Positions 51,943 through 63,274 of a stretch of DNA of 64,000 nucleotides are shown here, one piece after another. Each line of letters starts with the position of its first letter. Position 1 is the stretch's first letter. Below the pieces are notes generated by a model. It was not told the DNA's origin and ran no database searches. It saw only the letters and a list, made by a program, of their open reading frames with translations. Position numbers and translations under genes: made by a program. Source of the stretch: Blastococcus sp. TF02A-35 (GTDB taxonomy: Bacteria > Actinomycetota > Actinomycetes > Mycobacteriales > Geodermatophilaceae); assembly GCF_004571075.1 (NCBI RefSeq), contig NZ_SPQP01000013.1, positions 1-64,000 of the forward strand, given 5' to 3'.

Positions 51943-53148
51943 ATGCCGACCAGCCCCTCCGACCTGCTCGCCGCCGCCTACTCCGACGCCGACCGCACGA
52001 TCGAGCTGCGCCGCCGGCTGCACCGGCACCCGGAGATCGGCCTGCACCTGCCGCAGACCCAGGCGACGGTGCTGGAGGCGTTCGCCGAGCTGCCGCTCGA
52101 GGTGACCACCGGGACCTCCACGAGCTCGGTCGTGGGCGTGCTGCGCGGGGCCCGGCCCGGCCCCACCTACCTGCTCCGCGGTGACATGGACGCGCTGCCG
52201 GTGCACGAGGACAGCGGCCTCCCCTTCGCCTCCGAGGTGCCCGGCGCCATGCACGCCTGCGGCCACGACACCCACGTGGCGATGCTGGTGGGCGCCGCGC
52301 GGGTGCTCTCGCAGCTGCGCGAGGAGATCGCCGGGCAGGTCGTGTTCATGGCGCAGCCGGGGGAGGAGGGCTTCCACGGCGCCCGGTACATGCTCGACGA
52401 GGGGCTGCTCGACGTCGTCCCCGAGGCGCCGGTCAGCGGCGCGTTCGCGCTGCACGTCTCCTCGACCATGCCGAGCGGCACCGTCAACCTGCGGCCGGGC
52501 CCGGTGATGGCTGCGGCCGACCAGTGGCGCATGACGCTGCGCGGGCGCGGCGGGCACGCCTCGGAGCCGCACAAGGCCGCCGACCCGATCCCGGTGGCCG
52601 CCGAGATCGTGCTGGCCCTGCAGGCGATGGTCACCCGCCGGGTCGACGTCTTCGACCCCGCCGTCGTCACCGTCGCGCACATCGAGGCGGGCTCGACCAA
52701 CAACGTCATCCCGGACACCGCGGTGCTCCAGGGCACGATCCGCACGCTCTCGGCCGAGCGGCGGGCCGACATGGTGGCGTCCGTGGAGCGGGTGGCCACG
52801 CACGTCGCCGCCGCGCACGAGATGGAGCTGCACTGGGAGCACTTCGAGGGCTACCCGGTCACCGTGAACGACCCGGCCGCGGCGGCGCAGGTGCTGGAGA
52901 CGGCGGCGACGCTGTTCGGCCGGGAGGCGGGGGTGCTGATGCCCGCGCCGCTCATGGGCGCGGAGGACTTCTCCTACGTGCTTCAGCAGGTCCCCGGCGT
53001 CATGGCCTGGCTCGGGGCCTGCCCGCCCGGGCTGGACCCGGCGACCGCGCCGGCCAACCACTCGAACCTGGTGGTGTTCGACGAGGAGCCGCTGCCGGCC
53101 GGCGTCGCCCTCTACGCGCAGATGGCGCTGCAGGCGCTGGCCGGCTGA
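51943..53148 (+). CDS. M20-family amidohydrolase
   Basis: This 401-residue zinc amidohydrolase is of the hippurate hydrolase/AbgB type. It shows RRRLHRHPEIGLHLPQT, LRGDMDALPVHEDSG, the metal motif MHACGHDTHVAML, FMAQPGEEGFHGARYML and GRGGHASEPHKAADPI. PAPLMGAEDFSYVLQQVPG carries the later ligand. It probably deacylates N-acyl amino acids or related amides. ATG at 51943, 10 bp after the pirin stop, preceded by GGAGG. It is convergent with the LacI regulator gene, 10 bp between stops. Confidence 0.93.
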   Translation: MPTSPSDLLAAAYSDADRTIELRRRLHRHPEIGLHLPQTQATVLEAFAELPLEVTTGTSTSSVVGVLRGARPGPTYLLRGDMDALPVHEDSGLPFASEVPGAMHACGHDTHVAMLVGAARVLSQLREEIAGQVVFMAQPGEEGFHGARYMLDEGLLDVVPEAPVSGAFALHVSSTMPSGTVNLRPGPVMAAADQWRMTLRGRGGHASEPHKAADPIPVAAEIVLALQAMVTRRVDVFDPAVVTVAHIEAGSTNNVIPDTAVLQGTIRTLSAERRADMVASVERVATHVAAAHEMELHWEHFEGYPVTVNDPAAAAQVLETAATLFGREAGVLMPAPLMGAEDFSYVLQQVPGVMAWLGACPPGLDPATAPANHSNLVVFDEEPLPAGVALYAQMALQALAG

Positions 53149-53158
53149 CCGGCGGCGC

Positions 53159-54187
53159 TCAGGCGGAGGCGCGCCGGACGAGCGCGGTGTCGCAGACGCG
53201 GGTCTCGACCGACCGCTCGCCGTGCTCGATCTGGTCCAGCAGCAGCTCCACCATCAGCGTGGTCATCTCGCCGAGCGGCTGCGCCACGGTGGTCAGCGGG
53301 GGGTCGCAGGCCGCGGCCACCGCGGCGTCGTCGAACCCCACGACGGCGACGTCGTCGGGCACGCGGCGCCCGGCCGCGCGCAGCGCCTGCACGGCGCCGA
53401 CGGCCATGGGGTCGGACGCGACGAAGACCGCGTCGAGGTCCGGCGCCCTCTCCAGCAGCTCGGTCATGGCCCGCATCCCGCCGGCCTCGGTGAAGTCGCC
53501 GGCGGCGACCAGGGCGGGGTCGACGGGGCGGCCCGACCGCTCCACGGCCGCGCGGTAGCCGGCGAACCGGTCGAGCCCGGCCACCATGTCCTGCGGCCCG
53601 GTCACGGTCGCCACGCGGCGGCGGCCCAGCGAGAGCAGGAGCCCGGTCGCGGCCGCGGCGCCGCCGGTGTTGTCGGCGTCGACGTAGGCGATGGGCCGGC
53701 CGTCGAGCGGCCGGCCGGAGAGCACCAGCGGGAGCCGGGTGCCGGTGAGGATGTCGGGCAGCAGGTCGTCGCTGTGCAGCGACATCAGGATGACGCCGTC
53801 GACGTGGCCCTGCCGCACGTAGCGGCCGATCTTCTCCTGCTCGCGCTCCCCGCGGGCGGCCAGCAGGACGAGGTTGAGGTCGGTGTCGGCCAGGCGCGCG
53901 GACAGCCCGCGCACGATGCTGGCGAAGAACGGGTCGGAGAAGACCTGGGTGTTGGACTCCGACAGGACCAGCGCGATCGTGTCGGTCCGCCGGGTGACGA
54001 GGCTGCGGGCCATCCGGTTGGGCACGTAGCGCAGCGCCTCGACGGCGGCCTGCACCGCCAGCCGCGCCTCGGGGCTGACCCGGGGCGAGTCGTTCACGAC
54101 CCGCGACACCGTGGCCCGGGAGACGCCGGCCAGCTGGGCGACCTCGTCGAGCGTGGGGGAGCCGACCCGCGTGCCGGTGGTCGTCAT
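53159..54187 (-). CDS. LacI-family repressor of the beta-glucoside operon (CebR-like)
   Basis: This is a 342-residue LacI/GalR regulator. The DNA-binding domain is intact: TLDEVAQLAGVSRATVSRVVNDSPRVSPEAR, with hinge helix region ALRYVPNRMARSLVTRRTDTIAL. A type-1 periplasmic-binding-fold effector domain follows (VDADNTGGAAAATGLLL, VFVASDPMAVGAVQALRAAGRRVPDDVAVVGFDD). It is divergent from the sugar transport operon, with two symmetrical operator-like sequences in the gap. By analogy with CebR of Streptomyces it would release DNA on binding cellobiose or a similar beta-glucoside; the ligand is inferred. Confidence 0.92.
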   Translation of the reverse strand: MTTTGTRVGSPTLDEVAQLAGVSRATVSRVVNDSPRVSPEARLAVQAAVEALRYVPNRMARSLVTRRTDTIALVLSESNTQVFSDPFFASIVRGLSARLADTDLNLVLLAARGEREQEKIGRYVRQGHVDGVILMSLHSDDLLPDILTGTRLPLVLSGRPLDGRPIAYVDADNTGGAAAATGLLLSLGRRRVATVTGPQDMVAGLDRFAGYRAAVERSGRPVDPALVAAGDFTEAGGMRAMTELLERAPDLDAVFVASDPMAVGAVQALRAAGRRVPDDVAVVGFDDAAVAAACDPPLTTVAQPLGEMTTLMVELLLDQIEHGERSVETRVCDTALVRRASA

Positions 54188-54262
54188 GGCCGTCCCTCCC
54201 GGCTCGGTGGCCGTCCCGGTCCGTCGCCCCGGGAGCCGGGGCGGCAGCGCAACGGTAGCGCC

Positions 54263-54278
54263 GTGAAAGCGTTTCCAC
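54263..54278. promoter_or_regulatory. LacI-type operator 1
   Basis: GTGAAAGCGTTTCCAC has the central CG and the TGRAARCGYTTYCA-like symmetry of LacI-family sites. It lies 8 bp upstream of the TTGACA element and 76 bp from the repressor gene start. Confidence 0.75.
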
Positions 54279-54285
54279 GATCCCC

Positions 54286-54291
54286 TTGACA
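54286..54291 (+). promoter_or_regulatory. -35 element TTGACA of the sugar operon
   Basis: A perfect TTGACA lies between the two LacI-type operators. The -10 is poor (CACTCT at 18-bp spacing, 54310-54315). Operator 2 would begin about 15 bp after it, over the start of transcription. Confidence 0.6.
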
Positions 54292-54330
54292 GGTGATTGT
54301 GACTCAGGCCACTCTGGCCGCCGTCAGGTC

Positions 54331-54346
54331 GTGAGAGCGTTCTCAC
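54331..54346. promoter_or_regulatory. LacI-type operator 2
   Basis: GTGAGAGCGTTCTCAC is almost a perfect palindrome around a central CG, with one mismatched pair. Its centre is 68 bp, six to seven helical turns, from operator 1, and it lies downstream of the -35. This fits repression by loop or roadblock. Confidence 0.8.
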
Positions 54347-54402
54347 GACGGACCCTCGAGCCCGTCCCTCCGTGGGTGCGGCCGACGACCAGGAGGTCTG
54401 CC

Positions 54403-55726
54403 ATGTCCGTGTCCGCGAGGGACCAAGGCGGCGTCGGCGGCGGTCGCCGTCGCACTGCTCACCGGAGCCTGCGGCAGTTCCGGCGCCGCAGACGACGGCC
54501 CGTACGACCCCGACGCACCGGTCACCCTGACCCTCGGGCTGTTCGGCACCTTCGACTTCGACAACGCCGGGCTCTACGAGGAGTACATGGAGCTCCACCC
54601 GAACGTCACGATCAAGCAGAACACCGTGGCCCAGTCCGCGCCGTACTACAAGTCGCTGCAGACCCGCCTCGCCGCGGGCTCCGGCCTCGACGACATCCAG
54701 GGCCTGGAGATCGGGTTCATCGCCGACGTCGTGGCCAACCACGCCGACGCCTTCGTCGACTTCGGCGCGGAGGAGAACGCCGAGGAGCTCGAGGCCAACT
54801 TCTACGACTGGAAGTGGGGCCAGGCCAGCAGCCAGGACGGCAAGGTCGTGGGCCTGGGGACCGACGCCGGCCCGGAGGCCATGTGCTTCCGCAAGGACAT
54901 GTTCGAGGCCGCCGGCCTGCCCACCGACCGCGCCGAGCTCGGCGAGCTGTGGTCGACGTGGGACGAGTACCTCGAGGTCGCCCGCCGCTACGAGGCCTCG
55001 CCGACCAAGCCCGCGGACAGCGCCTTCGTCGACAGCCCGGCGAGCATCTTCTCGGCCTCGGTCTACCAGGGCGAGACCGCCTACAACGACGAGGACGGCA
55101 ACCCCATCCCGGAGGAGAGCGACGGCGTCGAGTCGGCGTGGGGCTACGCCAGCCAGGCGGCCGCGGAGGGCCTCACCGCCAACCTGTCGCAGTTCGGTGA
55201 CGAGTGGGTCGCCGCCTTCCCCAACGACGCCTTCGCCACGATCGCCTGCCCGGCCTGGATGCTCGGCTACATCAAGTCCCAGATGGGCGAGGACCGCGCC
55301 GGGGTGTGGGACGTCGCGCCGCTCCCGGGCTCCAGCGAGTCCGCCGCCAACTGGGGCGGGGCGTGGCTCGGGGTGCCCTCCAGCGGCAAGAACGTGGAGG
55401 CGGCCAAGGACCTCGTCGAGTGGCTGACCGCACCCGAGCAGCAGGTGAAGCTCTTCACCCGCACCGGGCACTTCCCCTCCAGCCCGCAGGCGGCGGAGGA
55501 CCCGGCCGTCGTCGGCCACGTCGACGAGTTCTTCAGCGGCGCACCGACCGGCGAGATCTTCGGGAAGTCGGCCGCGGCGATCAAGCGGACGCCTATCGGG
55601 CCGTACGACACCCAGATCCAGGAGGCGTTCACCACCGCCCTGACCGACATCGCGTCGAGCGGCACCAAGCCCGACGACGCCTTCGAGGACGCGATCAAGG
55701 CCACGCAGCAGGCCATCGGCGGCTGA
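54403..55726 (+). CDS. Sugar ABC transporter substrate-binding lipoprotein (apparent frameshift in signal peptide)
   Basis: ATG at 54403 with AGGAGG upstream is the natural start, but it is one base out of frame with the rest. The main frame, from 54425, encodes a lipoprotein signal core (AASAAVAVALLTGAC, lipobox LTGAC) and then a family-1 binding protein to 55726: LFGTFDFDNAGLYEEYMELHPNV, WLGVPSSGKNVEAAKDLVEWLTAPEQQ. No ATG, GTG or TTG exists in the main frame before 54587. One base is therefore missing between 54403 and 54425, by mutation or sequencing error. Downstream genes suggest beta-glucosides (CebE-like). If the shift is real, the receptor is lost. Confidence 0.8.
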
Positions 55727-55858
55727 CCCCCGCCCGGCACGCCCCACCGGACGCGGTGCCCGGGAGCGATCCCGCTCCCGGGCACCTGCACCGGCACCTC
55801 GCCGCCCCCGGCCGTCCCGGGGGACCCCGGTCCGCCCCCGAACTCCTCGAGGCCCCGC

Positions 55859-56839
55859 ATGACCATCGCGAGCCAGAGCCCCGCCGAGGCGCTCGTCGCA
55901 GCGCCCCTCCGCCCCGCCGCCCCGCCACCACCGCCCCGCCGCCGGCGTCGGCTCAGCCAGAACCGCTGGGGGTACGCCTACGTCGCCCCCTTCTTCCTCG
56001 TCTTCGGGGCGTTCAGCCTCTACCCGTTCCTCTACACCGCCTGGGTGTCCCTGCACCGGACCAGCCTGTCCGACATCGACGGCGGCACGTTCGTGGGCCT
56101 GGAGAACTACCGCAACCTGCTGCAGAGCGAGTTCTTCTGGAACGCCGCCCGGAACACCCTCACCATCGGCGTCCTCGCCACGGTGCCGCAGCTGTGCATG
56201 GCCCTGGGCCTGGCCCACCTGCTGAACTACAAGCTCCGCGGGCGGACCTTCTTCCGCACCGTGATGCTCATGCCCTACGCGACCAGCATCGCCGCCGCGA
56301 CGCTGGTCTTCGCCCAGCTCTTCGGCCGCGACTACGGGCTGATCAACACCGCCCTCGAGGCGGTCGGCCTGGAGCGCATCGACTGGGAGAGCGGCACCTG
56401 GAGCAGCCAGTTCGCCATCGCCGTCATCGTCACCTGGCGGTGGACGGGCTACAACGCCCTGATCTACCTGGCGGCGATGCAGTCGATCCCCGGCGAGCTC
56501 TACGAGGCCGCGGAGATCGACGGCGCCAGCCGGTGGAAGCAGTTCCTGCACGTCACGATCCCGTCGCTGCGCCCGACGATCGTGTTCACGATCGTCGTCT
56601 CGACCATCGGCGCGGTCCAGCTGTTCGGTGAGCCGCTGCTGTTCGCCGGCAACGGCACCACCTCCGGCGGCTCGTCGGGGCAGTACCAGACGCTCGGCCT
56701 GCTGATGTACCAGCAGGGCTGGAGCAACTTCCACATCGGCCAGGCGGCCACCACGGCCTGGGCCATGTTCATGATCATCCTGCTCGTCGTGGGGCTGAAC
56801 GCCGTGGTCGGCCGCCTCCGCGCCCGGGCCGACCGGTAG
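55859..56839 (+). CDS. Sugar ABC transporter permease (CebF/MalF-like)
   Basis: This is a 326-residue permease with six membrane segments after a Pro/Arg-rich cytosolic N-terminus. The EAA loop, which docks the ATPase, reads ELYEAAEIDGASRWKQFLHVTIPSLRPTI. Typical first-helix text is VAPFFLVFGAFSLYPFLYTAWVSLHRTS. It follows the binding-protein gene and is 9 bp before the second permease. ATG at 55859. Confidence 0.94.
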   Translation: MTIASQSPAEALVAAPLRPAAPPPPPRRRRRLSQNRWGYAYVAPFFLVFGAFSLYPFLYTAWVSLHRTSLSDIDGGTFVGLENYRNLLQSEFFWNAARNTLTIGVLATVPQLCMALGLAHLLNYKLRGRTFFRTVMLMPYATSIAAATLVFAQLFGRDYGLINTALEAVGLERIDWESGTWSSQFAIAVIVTWRWTGYNALIYLAAMQSIPGELYEAAEIDGASRWKQFLHVTIPSLRPTIVFTIVVSTIGAVQLFGEPLLFAGNGTTSGGSSGQYQTLGLLMYQQGWSNFHIGQAATTAWAMFMIILLVVGLNAVVGRLRARADR

Positions 56840-56848
56840 GGGCCGGAC

Positions 56849-57766
56849 ATGACCATCACGCTTCCCGGCACCGGCACCACCGAGGTACGCCCCGTCGGCC
56901 GTGCCGCCGACGGCGCGGGCGGACGGGCCCGCAAGGGCCGCGGTGGGAAGTCCGGCAAGGCCGGACCGGTGACCTACACGGTGCTCACCCTCACCGCGCT
57001 GGTGTCGATCTTCCCGCTCTACTGGACGGTCGTCGCCGGCTCCCACACCAACGCCGAGCTCGCGGCCAGCCCGCCGCCGTTCCTGCCGAACGCCAGCCTG
57101 TTCGACAACTTCGCCGCGGCGCTGGACCAAGCGCCCATCGGCAAGGCGATCCTCAACTCGGTGCTGGTCTCCGGCGCCATCACCGTCGGCACCGTGCTCT
57201 TCTGCACGCTGGCCGGGTTCGCCTTCGCCAAGCTGCAGTTCCGCGGCCGCGGGCTGCTGCTCGCGCTGGTCGTCGGCACGATGATGGTGCCCACCCAGCT
57301 GTCGGTGATCCCGCTGTTCATGATGATCGCCGACCTGCAGTGGGTGAACCAGCTGCAGGCGGTCATCCTGCCGACCCTGGTGAGCGCCTTCGGCGTGTTC
57401 TTCATGCGGCAGTACCTGATCAGCGCCCTGCCCAACGAGCTGCTCGAGGCCGGGCGCGTGGACGGCGCCTCCACGTTCCGGATCTTCTGGTCGATCGTCG
57501 TCCCGGTCGCCCGCCCGGCGATGGCGGTGCTCGCGATGCTGACCTTCCTGACCGCCTGGAACGAGTTCTTCTGGCCGATCATCGCGCTGACCACCGCCAA
57601 CCCCACGGTGCAGGTCGCGCTGGCCGGGCTCGGCTCGGGCTACGTGCCCCAGCAGTCGGTGATCATGGCCGGCACCCTGCTCGGCACCCTGCCCGTGCTG
57701 GTCGTCTTCACGATCCTCGGCAAGCAGATCGTGGGCGGGATCATGCAGGGCGCGGTCAAGGGATGA
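56849..57766 (+). CDS. Sugar ABC transporter permease (CebG/MalG-like)
   Basis: This is a 305-residue permease with six membrane helices. The N-terminal 40 residues are basic and cytosolic. The EAA loop reads ELLEAGRVDGASTFRIFWSIVVPVARPA, and MRQYLISALPNEL precedes it as in MalG-type proteins. The C-terminal FTILGKQIVGGIMQGAVKG is the usual ending. It pairs with the preceding permease to form the channel. Confidence 0.94.
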   Translation: MTITLPGTGTTEVRPVGRAADGAGGRARKGRGGKSGKAGPVTYTVLTLTALVSIFPLYWTVVAGSHTNAELAASPPPFLPNASLFDNFAAALDQAPIGKAILNSVLVSGAITVGTVLFCTLAGFAFAKLQFRGRGLLLALVVGTMMVPTQLSVIPLFMMIADLQWVNQLQAVILPTLVSAFGVFFMRQYLISALPNELLEAGRVDGASTFRIFWSIVVPVARPAMAVLAMLTFLTAWNEFFWPIIALTTANPTVQVALAGLGSGYVPQQSVIMAGTLLGTLPVLVVFTILGKQIVGGIMQGAVKG

Positions 57767-57851
57767 CGGCCTGCCCCGGCGGCGCGGCGCGAGGCGCCGC
57801 CCCACTGCTCCTCAGCCCCTCCACCCCTCCCTCCCGGAAGAGGACCGACCC

Positions 57852-58946
<1,095 letters not shown>

Positions 58947-59004
58947 CCGCGGCCGCGCCGCACCCACCGCCCCATCCCCCCGACCGTCGAGGAGACGCAC
59001 GCCC

Positions 59005-60408
59005 ATGACCACCACCGACGCCCGACCCGACCTCGCCATCGCGCTGCGCTTCCCGCCCGGCTTCACCTTCGGCGCGGCCACGGCCGCCTACCAGATCGAG
59101 GGGGCGGTCGACGTCGACGGCCGCGGCCGGTCGATCTGGGACACCTTCAGCCACACCCCGGGCCGCACCTTCCAGGGGCACACCGGCGACGTCGCCGTCG
59201 AGCACTACACCCGCTTCCCGCAGGACGTGGCGCTCATGGCCGAGCTCGGGCTGTCGGCGTACCGCTTCTCGGTCGCCTGGGCGCGGGTGCTGCCCGAGGG
59301 GGCCGGCCGGGTCGAGCAGCGGGGCCTGGACTTCTACCGCCGGCTGGTCGACGAGCTGCTCGACCACGGCGTGGACCCGTGGCTGACGCTCTACCACTGG
59401 GACCTGCCGCAGGCGCTGCAGGACGCCGGGGGCTGGGCCGCCCGAGACACCGCGGCCCGCTTCGCCGACTACGCCGAGGTCGTGCACGGCGCGCTGGGCG
59501 ACCGGGTGCGCCACTGGTCGACGCTGAACGAGCCGATGTGCAGCGCGCTGCTGGGCCACATGTCCGGCCAGCACGCGCCGGGGGAGCGCGACGCCGTCGC
59601 CGCGGCCCGCGCCACGCACCACCTGCTGCTCGGCCACGGCCTCGCGACCCAGGCCCTGCGGGCCCGCGGGGTGGAGAGCGCGGGCGTCACGCTGAACTTC
59701 ACGCCGATGACGCCGGCCAGCGACCGGCCCGAGGACGTCGACGCCGCCCGTCGGCTCGACGGCCAGCAGAACCGGATGTTCCTGCTGCCGATCGTCACGG
59801 GGGAGTACCCCGCCGACGTCGTCGCCGACCTGGAGGGCGCCGGCGCGCCGCTGCCGGTCGAGGACGGCGACCTCGCGGTGATCGCCGCCCCGCTGGACTG
59901 GCTCGGGGTCAACTACTACTTCGAGTCCACCGTGCAGGTCGGCGTCCGTCCCCCGGACCGGCCGACCTCGTTCATCGGCGCCGAGGACGTGGTCGAGCTG
60001 GAGCCCGAGGGCCCGACGACGACGATGGGCTGGGGCATCAGCCCCGAGGCCTTCACCCGGCTGCTGCTGTGGATCTCCGACCAGGCGCCGGGCCTCCCGC
60101 TGGTCGTCACCGAGAACGGCTCGGCGTGGGAGGACGAGGTCTCCGACGACGGGGCGGTGCACGACCCGGAGCGCACCGACTACCTGTTCCGGCACCTCGA
60201 GGCGGTGAGCACCGCGATCGCCGCGGGGGCCGACGTCCGCGGCTACTTCGCCTGGTCGCTGCTGGACAACTACGAGTGGGCCCGGGGGTACGCGCAGCGC
60301 TTCGGCCTGGTCCACGTCGACTACGCGACCCAGCGGCGCACCGTCAAGGACAGCGGGCGCGCCTACGCAGAGGTCCTCCGGCGCCACCGGCAGGCTCCGG
60401 AGGTCTAG
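59005..60408 (+). CDS. GH1 beta-glucosidase
   Basis: This is a 467-residue family 1 glycoside hydrolase. The acid/base Glu is E176 in WSTLNEPMCSA and the nucleophile E370 in LVVTENGSAWED. The N-terminal FTFGAATAAYQIEGA and YHWDLPQALQDAGGW are standard, as is the late RGYFAWSLLDNYEWARGYAQRFGLVHVDY. There is no signal peptide, so it acts inside the cell, splitting beta-glucosides imported by the preceding transporter. ATG at 59005 follows GAGGAGA. A strong terminator follows. Confidence 0.96.
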   Translation: MTTTDARPDLAIALRFPPGFTFGAATAAYQIEGAVDVDGRGRSIWDTFSHTPGRTFQGHTGDVAVEHYTRFPQDVALMAELGLSAYRFSVAWARVLPEGAGRVEQRGLDFYRRLVDELLDHGVDPWLTLYHWDLPQALQDAGGWAARDTAARFADYAEVVHGALGDRVRHWSTLNEPMCSALLGHMSGQHAPGERDAVAAARATHHLLLGHGLATQALRARGVESAGVTLNFTPMTPASDRPEDVDAARRLDGQQNRMFLLPIVTGEYPADVVADLEGAGAPLPVEDGDLAVIAAPLDWLGVNYYFESTVQVGVRPPDRPTSFIGAEDVVELEPEGPTTTMGWGISPEAFTRLLLWISDQAPGLPLVVTENGSAWEDEVSDDGAVHDPERTDYLFRHLEAVSTAIAAGADVRGYFAWSLLDNYEWARGYAQRFGLVHVDYATQRRTVKDSGRAYAEVLRRHRQAPEV

Positions 60409-60409
60409 G

Positions 60410-60453
60410 ACGGGAGCCGGCGGCGCAGGGGGGTCTGCGCCGCCGGCTCCCGT
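60410..60453. terminator. Perfect 19-bp terminator stem between beta-glucosidase and aceE
   Basis: ACGGGAGCCGGCGGCGCAG and its exact reverse complement CTGCGCCGCCGGCTCCCGT enclose a 6-nt loop. It starts just after the beta-glucosidase stop and lies 14 bp beyond the aceE stop, so it would end both convergent transcripts. Confidence 0.9.
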
Positions 60454-60466
60454 TCCCGGGCCTGCG

Positions 60467-63274
60467 TCAGGTCGCCGGGCTCGGGTCCGTCCGCTCCTCG
60501 GCCGGGGCGGCCTGCACGTCGCGCACCTGGTACTTCTCCACCGCCTGCCGGACGACGGAGCGCTCGACCTCGCCCCTGTCGGCCAGCGTGGCCAGCGTCC
60601 GCACCACGATCGTCTCCGCGTCGACGTGGAAGTGCCGGCGCAGCGCCGGGCGGGTGTCGGAGAGGCCGAACCCGTCGGTGCCCAGCGTGGACATCCCACC
60701 GGGGACGTAGGGCGCGATCAGGTCGGGGACGGAGCGCATCCAGTCCGACACCGCCACGACCGGGCCCTGGGCGTCGGCCAGCTTCGCGGTGACGAACGGG
60801 ACCTTCGGCTCCTCCTCGGGGTGCAGGAAGTTGTGCTCGGTCACCTCGTCGGCCTGGCGGCGCAGCTCGCCCCACGACGTCACCGACCACACGTCGGCCG
60901 AGACGTTCCAGTCGTCCGCCAGCAGCTCCTGCGCGCGCAGCGCCCACGGCACGGCCACGCCGGACGCGAGCAGCTGCGCCTTGCGCCCGCCCTCGGTCGC
61001 CGGCCCCTCCGCGTAGCGGTACATGCCCGCCAGCAGGTCGGCGACCTCCAGGCCCTCCGGCTCGGCGGGCTGGCTGAACGGCTCGTTGTAGACCGTCAGG
61101 TAGTACATGACGTCCGGCGAGCGGTGCCCGCCCAACGGGGCGCCCGGGTCGTCGCCGTACATGCGGACCAGCGCGTCGCGGGTGATGTGGGCGACCTCGA
61201 AGGAGAAGGCCGGGTCGTAGGAGACCACCGCGGGGTTGGTGTGGGCGAGCAGCAGCGAGTGCCCGTCCTCGTGCTGGAGCCCCTCGCCGTTGAGCGTCGT
61301 CCGCCCGGCCGTGGCGCCCAGGATGAACCCGCGGGTCATCTGGTCGGCAGCCGCCCAGAACCCGTCACCGGTCCGCTGGAACCCGAACATCGAGTAGAAG
61401 ATGTAGATCGGGATCATCGGCTCGCCGTGGGTGGAGTACGACGTGCCGACGGCGGTGAACGACGCCGTGGAGCCGGCCTCGTTGATGCCCTCGTGCAGGA
61501 TCACGCCCTGCTCGGACTCCTTGTAGGCCAGCATCAGCTCGCGGTCGACCGAGGTGTACCGCTGGCCGGCCGGGTTGTAGATCTTGTGGCTGGAGAAGAG
61601 GGAGTCCAGGCCGAAGGTCCGGGCCTCGTCCGGGATGATCGGCACGAAGCGCGGGCCGAGCTCCTTGTCCTTGAGCAGCTCCTTGAGCAGGCGGACGAAC
61701 GCCATCGTCGTCGCCACCTCCTGCTTGCCCGACCCGCGGCGCAGGACCTCCAGCGCCTTGTCGTCGGGCGCCTTGAGCGCCTTGGCCTCCGACCGGCGGC
61801 GGGGGACCGCCCCGCCGAGGGCGCGGCGCCGCTCGAGCATGTACTGCATCTCGTCGGAGTCCGGGTCGGGCTTGTAGTAGGGCGGCAGCGTCTTGTCCAG
61901 CGCCGAGTCCGGGATGTCCAGGTAGAGCCGGTCGCGGAACCCGGCGAGGTCCTCGGCGGTCAGCTTCTTCATCTGGTGCGTGGAGTTGCGGCCCTCGAAG
62001 TGGCTGCCCAGCGTCCAGCCCTTGATCGTCTTGGCGAGGATCACGGTGGGCTGGCCCTTGTGCTCCATCGCGGCCTTGTAGGCGGCGTAGACCTTGCGGT
62101 AGTCGTGGCCACCGCGGGCGAGGTCCCACACCTCCTTGTCGCTCATGTCCTCCACGAGCTTGCGGGTGCGCGGGTCGCGGCCGAAGAAGTGCTCGCGGAC
62201 GAAGGCGCCGTCCTCGGCCTTGTAGGTCTGGTAGTCGCCGTCCGGCGTCTGGTTCATCAGGTGCACCAGGGCGCCGTCGCGGTCGGCGGCCAGCAGCTTG
62301 TCCCACCCGCGGCCCCAGATCACCTTGATCACGTTCCAGCCGGCGCCGCGGAAGAACGACTCCAGCTCCTGGATGACCTTGCCGTTGCCGCGCACCGGGC
62401 CGTCGAGCCGCTGCAGGTTGCAGTTGACGACGAAGGTGAGGTTGTCCAGCTCCTCGCGGGCGGCCAGGCCGATGGCGCCGAGCGACTCGGGCTCGTCCAT
62501 CTCGCCGTCGCCGAGGAAGGCCCACACGTGCTGGTCGGAGGTGTCCTTGATGCCGCGGCCGTGCAGGTAGCGGTTGAACCGCGCCTGGTAGATCGCGTTC
62601 AGCGGGCCGAGGCCCATGGAGACGGTGGGGAACTCCCAGAAGTCGGGCATCAGCCGCGGGTGCGGGTAGGAGGAGAGGCCGCCGCCGGGGTGGCTGACCT
62701 CCTGGCGGAAGCCGTCGAGCTGCTGCTCGGTCAGCTGGCCCTCGAGGAAGGCACGCGCGTAGATGCCGGGGGAGGCGTGCCCCTGGAACCAGATCTGGTC
62801 GCCGCCGCCGGGGTGGTCCTTGCCGCGGAAGAAGTGGTTGAAGCCCACCTCGTAGAGCGACGCCGAGCTGGCGTAGGAGGAGATGTGGCCGCCGACGCCG
62901 ATACCGGGGCGCTGGGCCCGGTGCACCATGATCGCGGCGTTCCAGCGGATGTAGGCGCGGATGCGGCGCTCGATGTGCTCGTCGCCCGGGAAGTACGGCT
63001 CCCGCTCCGGCGGGATGGTGTTGATGTAGTCGGTGCTGCGCAGCGAGGGGACGCCGACCTGCTGCTCGCGGCTGCGCTCCAGCATCCGCAGCATCAGGTA
63101 TCGGGCCCGGCCCCGACCGGCGTGGTCGATGACGGCGTCGAGGGACTCCACCCACTCCTGGGTCTCGTCGGGGTCGGTGTCGATCAGCTGGCTCGGCAGC
63201 CCGCTCGTGATGACCGGGCGGGGCTGGCCTGCGTCGCGGGCGGGGTCGCCGTCCGTCTGCTGCGGTGCGCTCAT
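60467..63274 (-). CDS. aceE: Pyruvate dehydrogenase E1 component, homodimeric type
   Basis: This 935-residue thiamine-diphosphate enzyme decarboxylates pyruvate and acetylates the lipoyl E2. Features include [41 protein letters not shown], the ThDP motif [36 protein letters not shown] (GDGE...NCN), [13 protein letters not shown] and [19 protein letters not shown]. The length matches actinobacterial AceE. ATG at 63274 was chosen; the frame is open further upstream but unlike coding sequence. E2 and E3 are not in the window. It is divergent from DUF3052, as in mycobacteria. Confidence 0.96.
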   Translation of the reverse strand: MSAPQQTDGDPARDAGQPRPVITSGLPSQLIDTDPDETQEWVESLDAVIDHAGRGRARYLMLRMLERSREQQVGVPSLRSTDYINTIPPEREPYFPGDEHIERRIRAYIRWNAAIMVHRAQRPGIGVGGHISSYASSASLYEVGFNHFFRGKDHPGGGDQIWFQGHASPGIYARAFLEGQLTEQQLDGFRQEVSHPGGGLSSYPHPRLMPDFWEFPTVSMGLGPLNAIYQARFNRYLHGRGIKDTSDQHVWAFLGDGEMDEPESLGAIGLAAREELDNLTFVVNCNLQRLDGPVRGNGKVIQELESFFRGAGWNVIKVIWGRGWDKLLAADRDGALVHLMNQTPDGDYQTYKAEDGAFVREHFFGRDPRTRKLVEDMSDKEVWDLARGGHDYRKVYAAYKAAMEHKGQPTVILAKTIKGWTLGSHFEGRNSTHQMKKLTAEDLAGFRDRLYLDIPDSALDKTLPPYYKPDPDSDEMQYMLERRRALGGAVPRRRSEAKALKAPDDKALEVLRRGSGKQEVATTMAFVRLLKELLKDKELGPRFVPIIPDEARTFGLDSLFSSHKIYNPAGQRYTSVDRELMLAYKESEQGVILHEGINEAGSTASFTAVGTSYSTHGEPMIPIYIFYSMFGFQRTGDGFWAAADQMTRGFILGATAGRTTLNGEGLQHEDGHSLLLAHTNPAVVSYDPAFSFEVAHITRDALVRMYGDDPGAPLGGHRSPDVMYYLTVYNEPFSQPAEPEGLEVADLLAGMYRYAEGPATEGGRKAQLLASGVAVPWALRAQELLADDWNVSADVWSVTSWGELRRQADEVTEHNFLHPEEEPKVPFVTAKLADAQGPVVAVSDWMRSVPDLIAPYVPGGMSTLGTDGFGLSDTRPALRRHFHVDAETIVVRTLATLADRGEVERSVVRQAVEKYQVRDVQAAPAEERTDPSPAT

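Noticed and set aside
54403-54560. Programmed frameshifting as an explanation for the out-of-frame binding-protein start
   Set aside because: No slippery heptamer followed by a structured stimulator is evident; mutation or a sequencing error is simpler.
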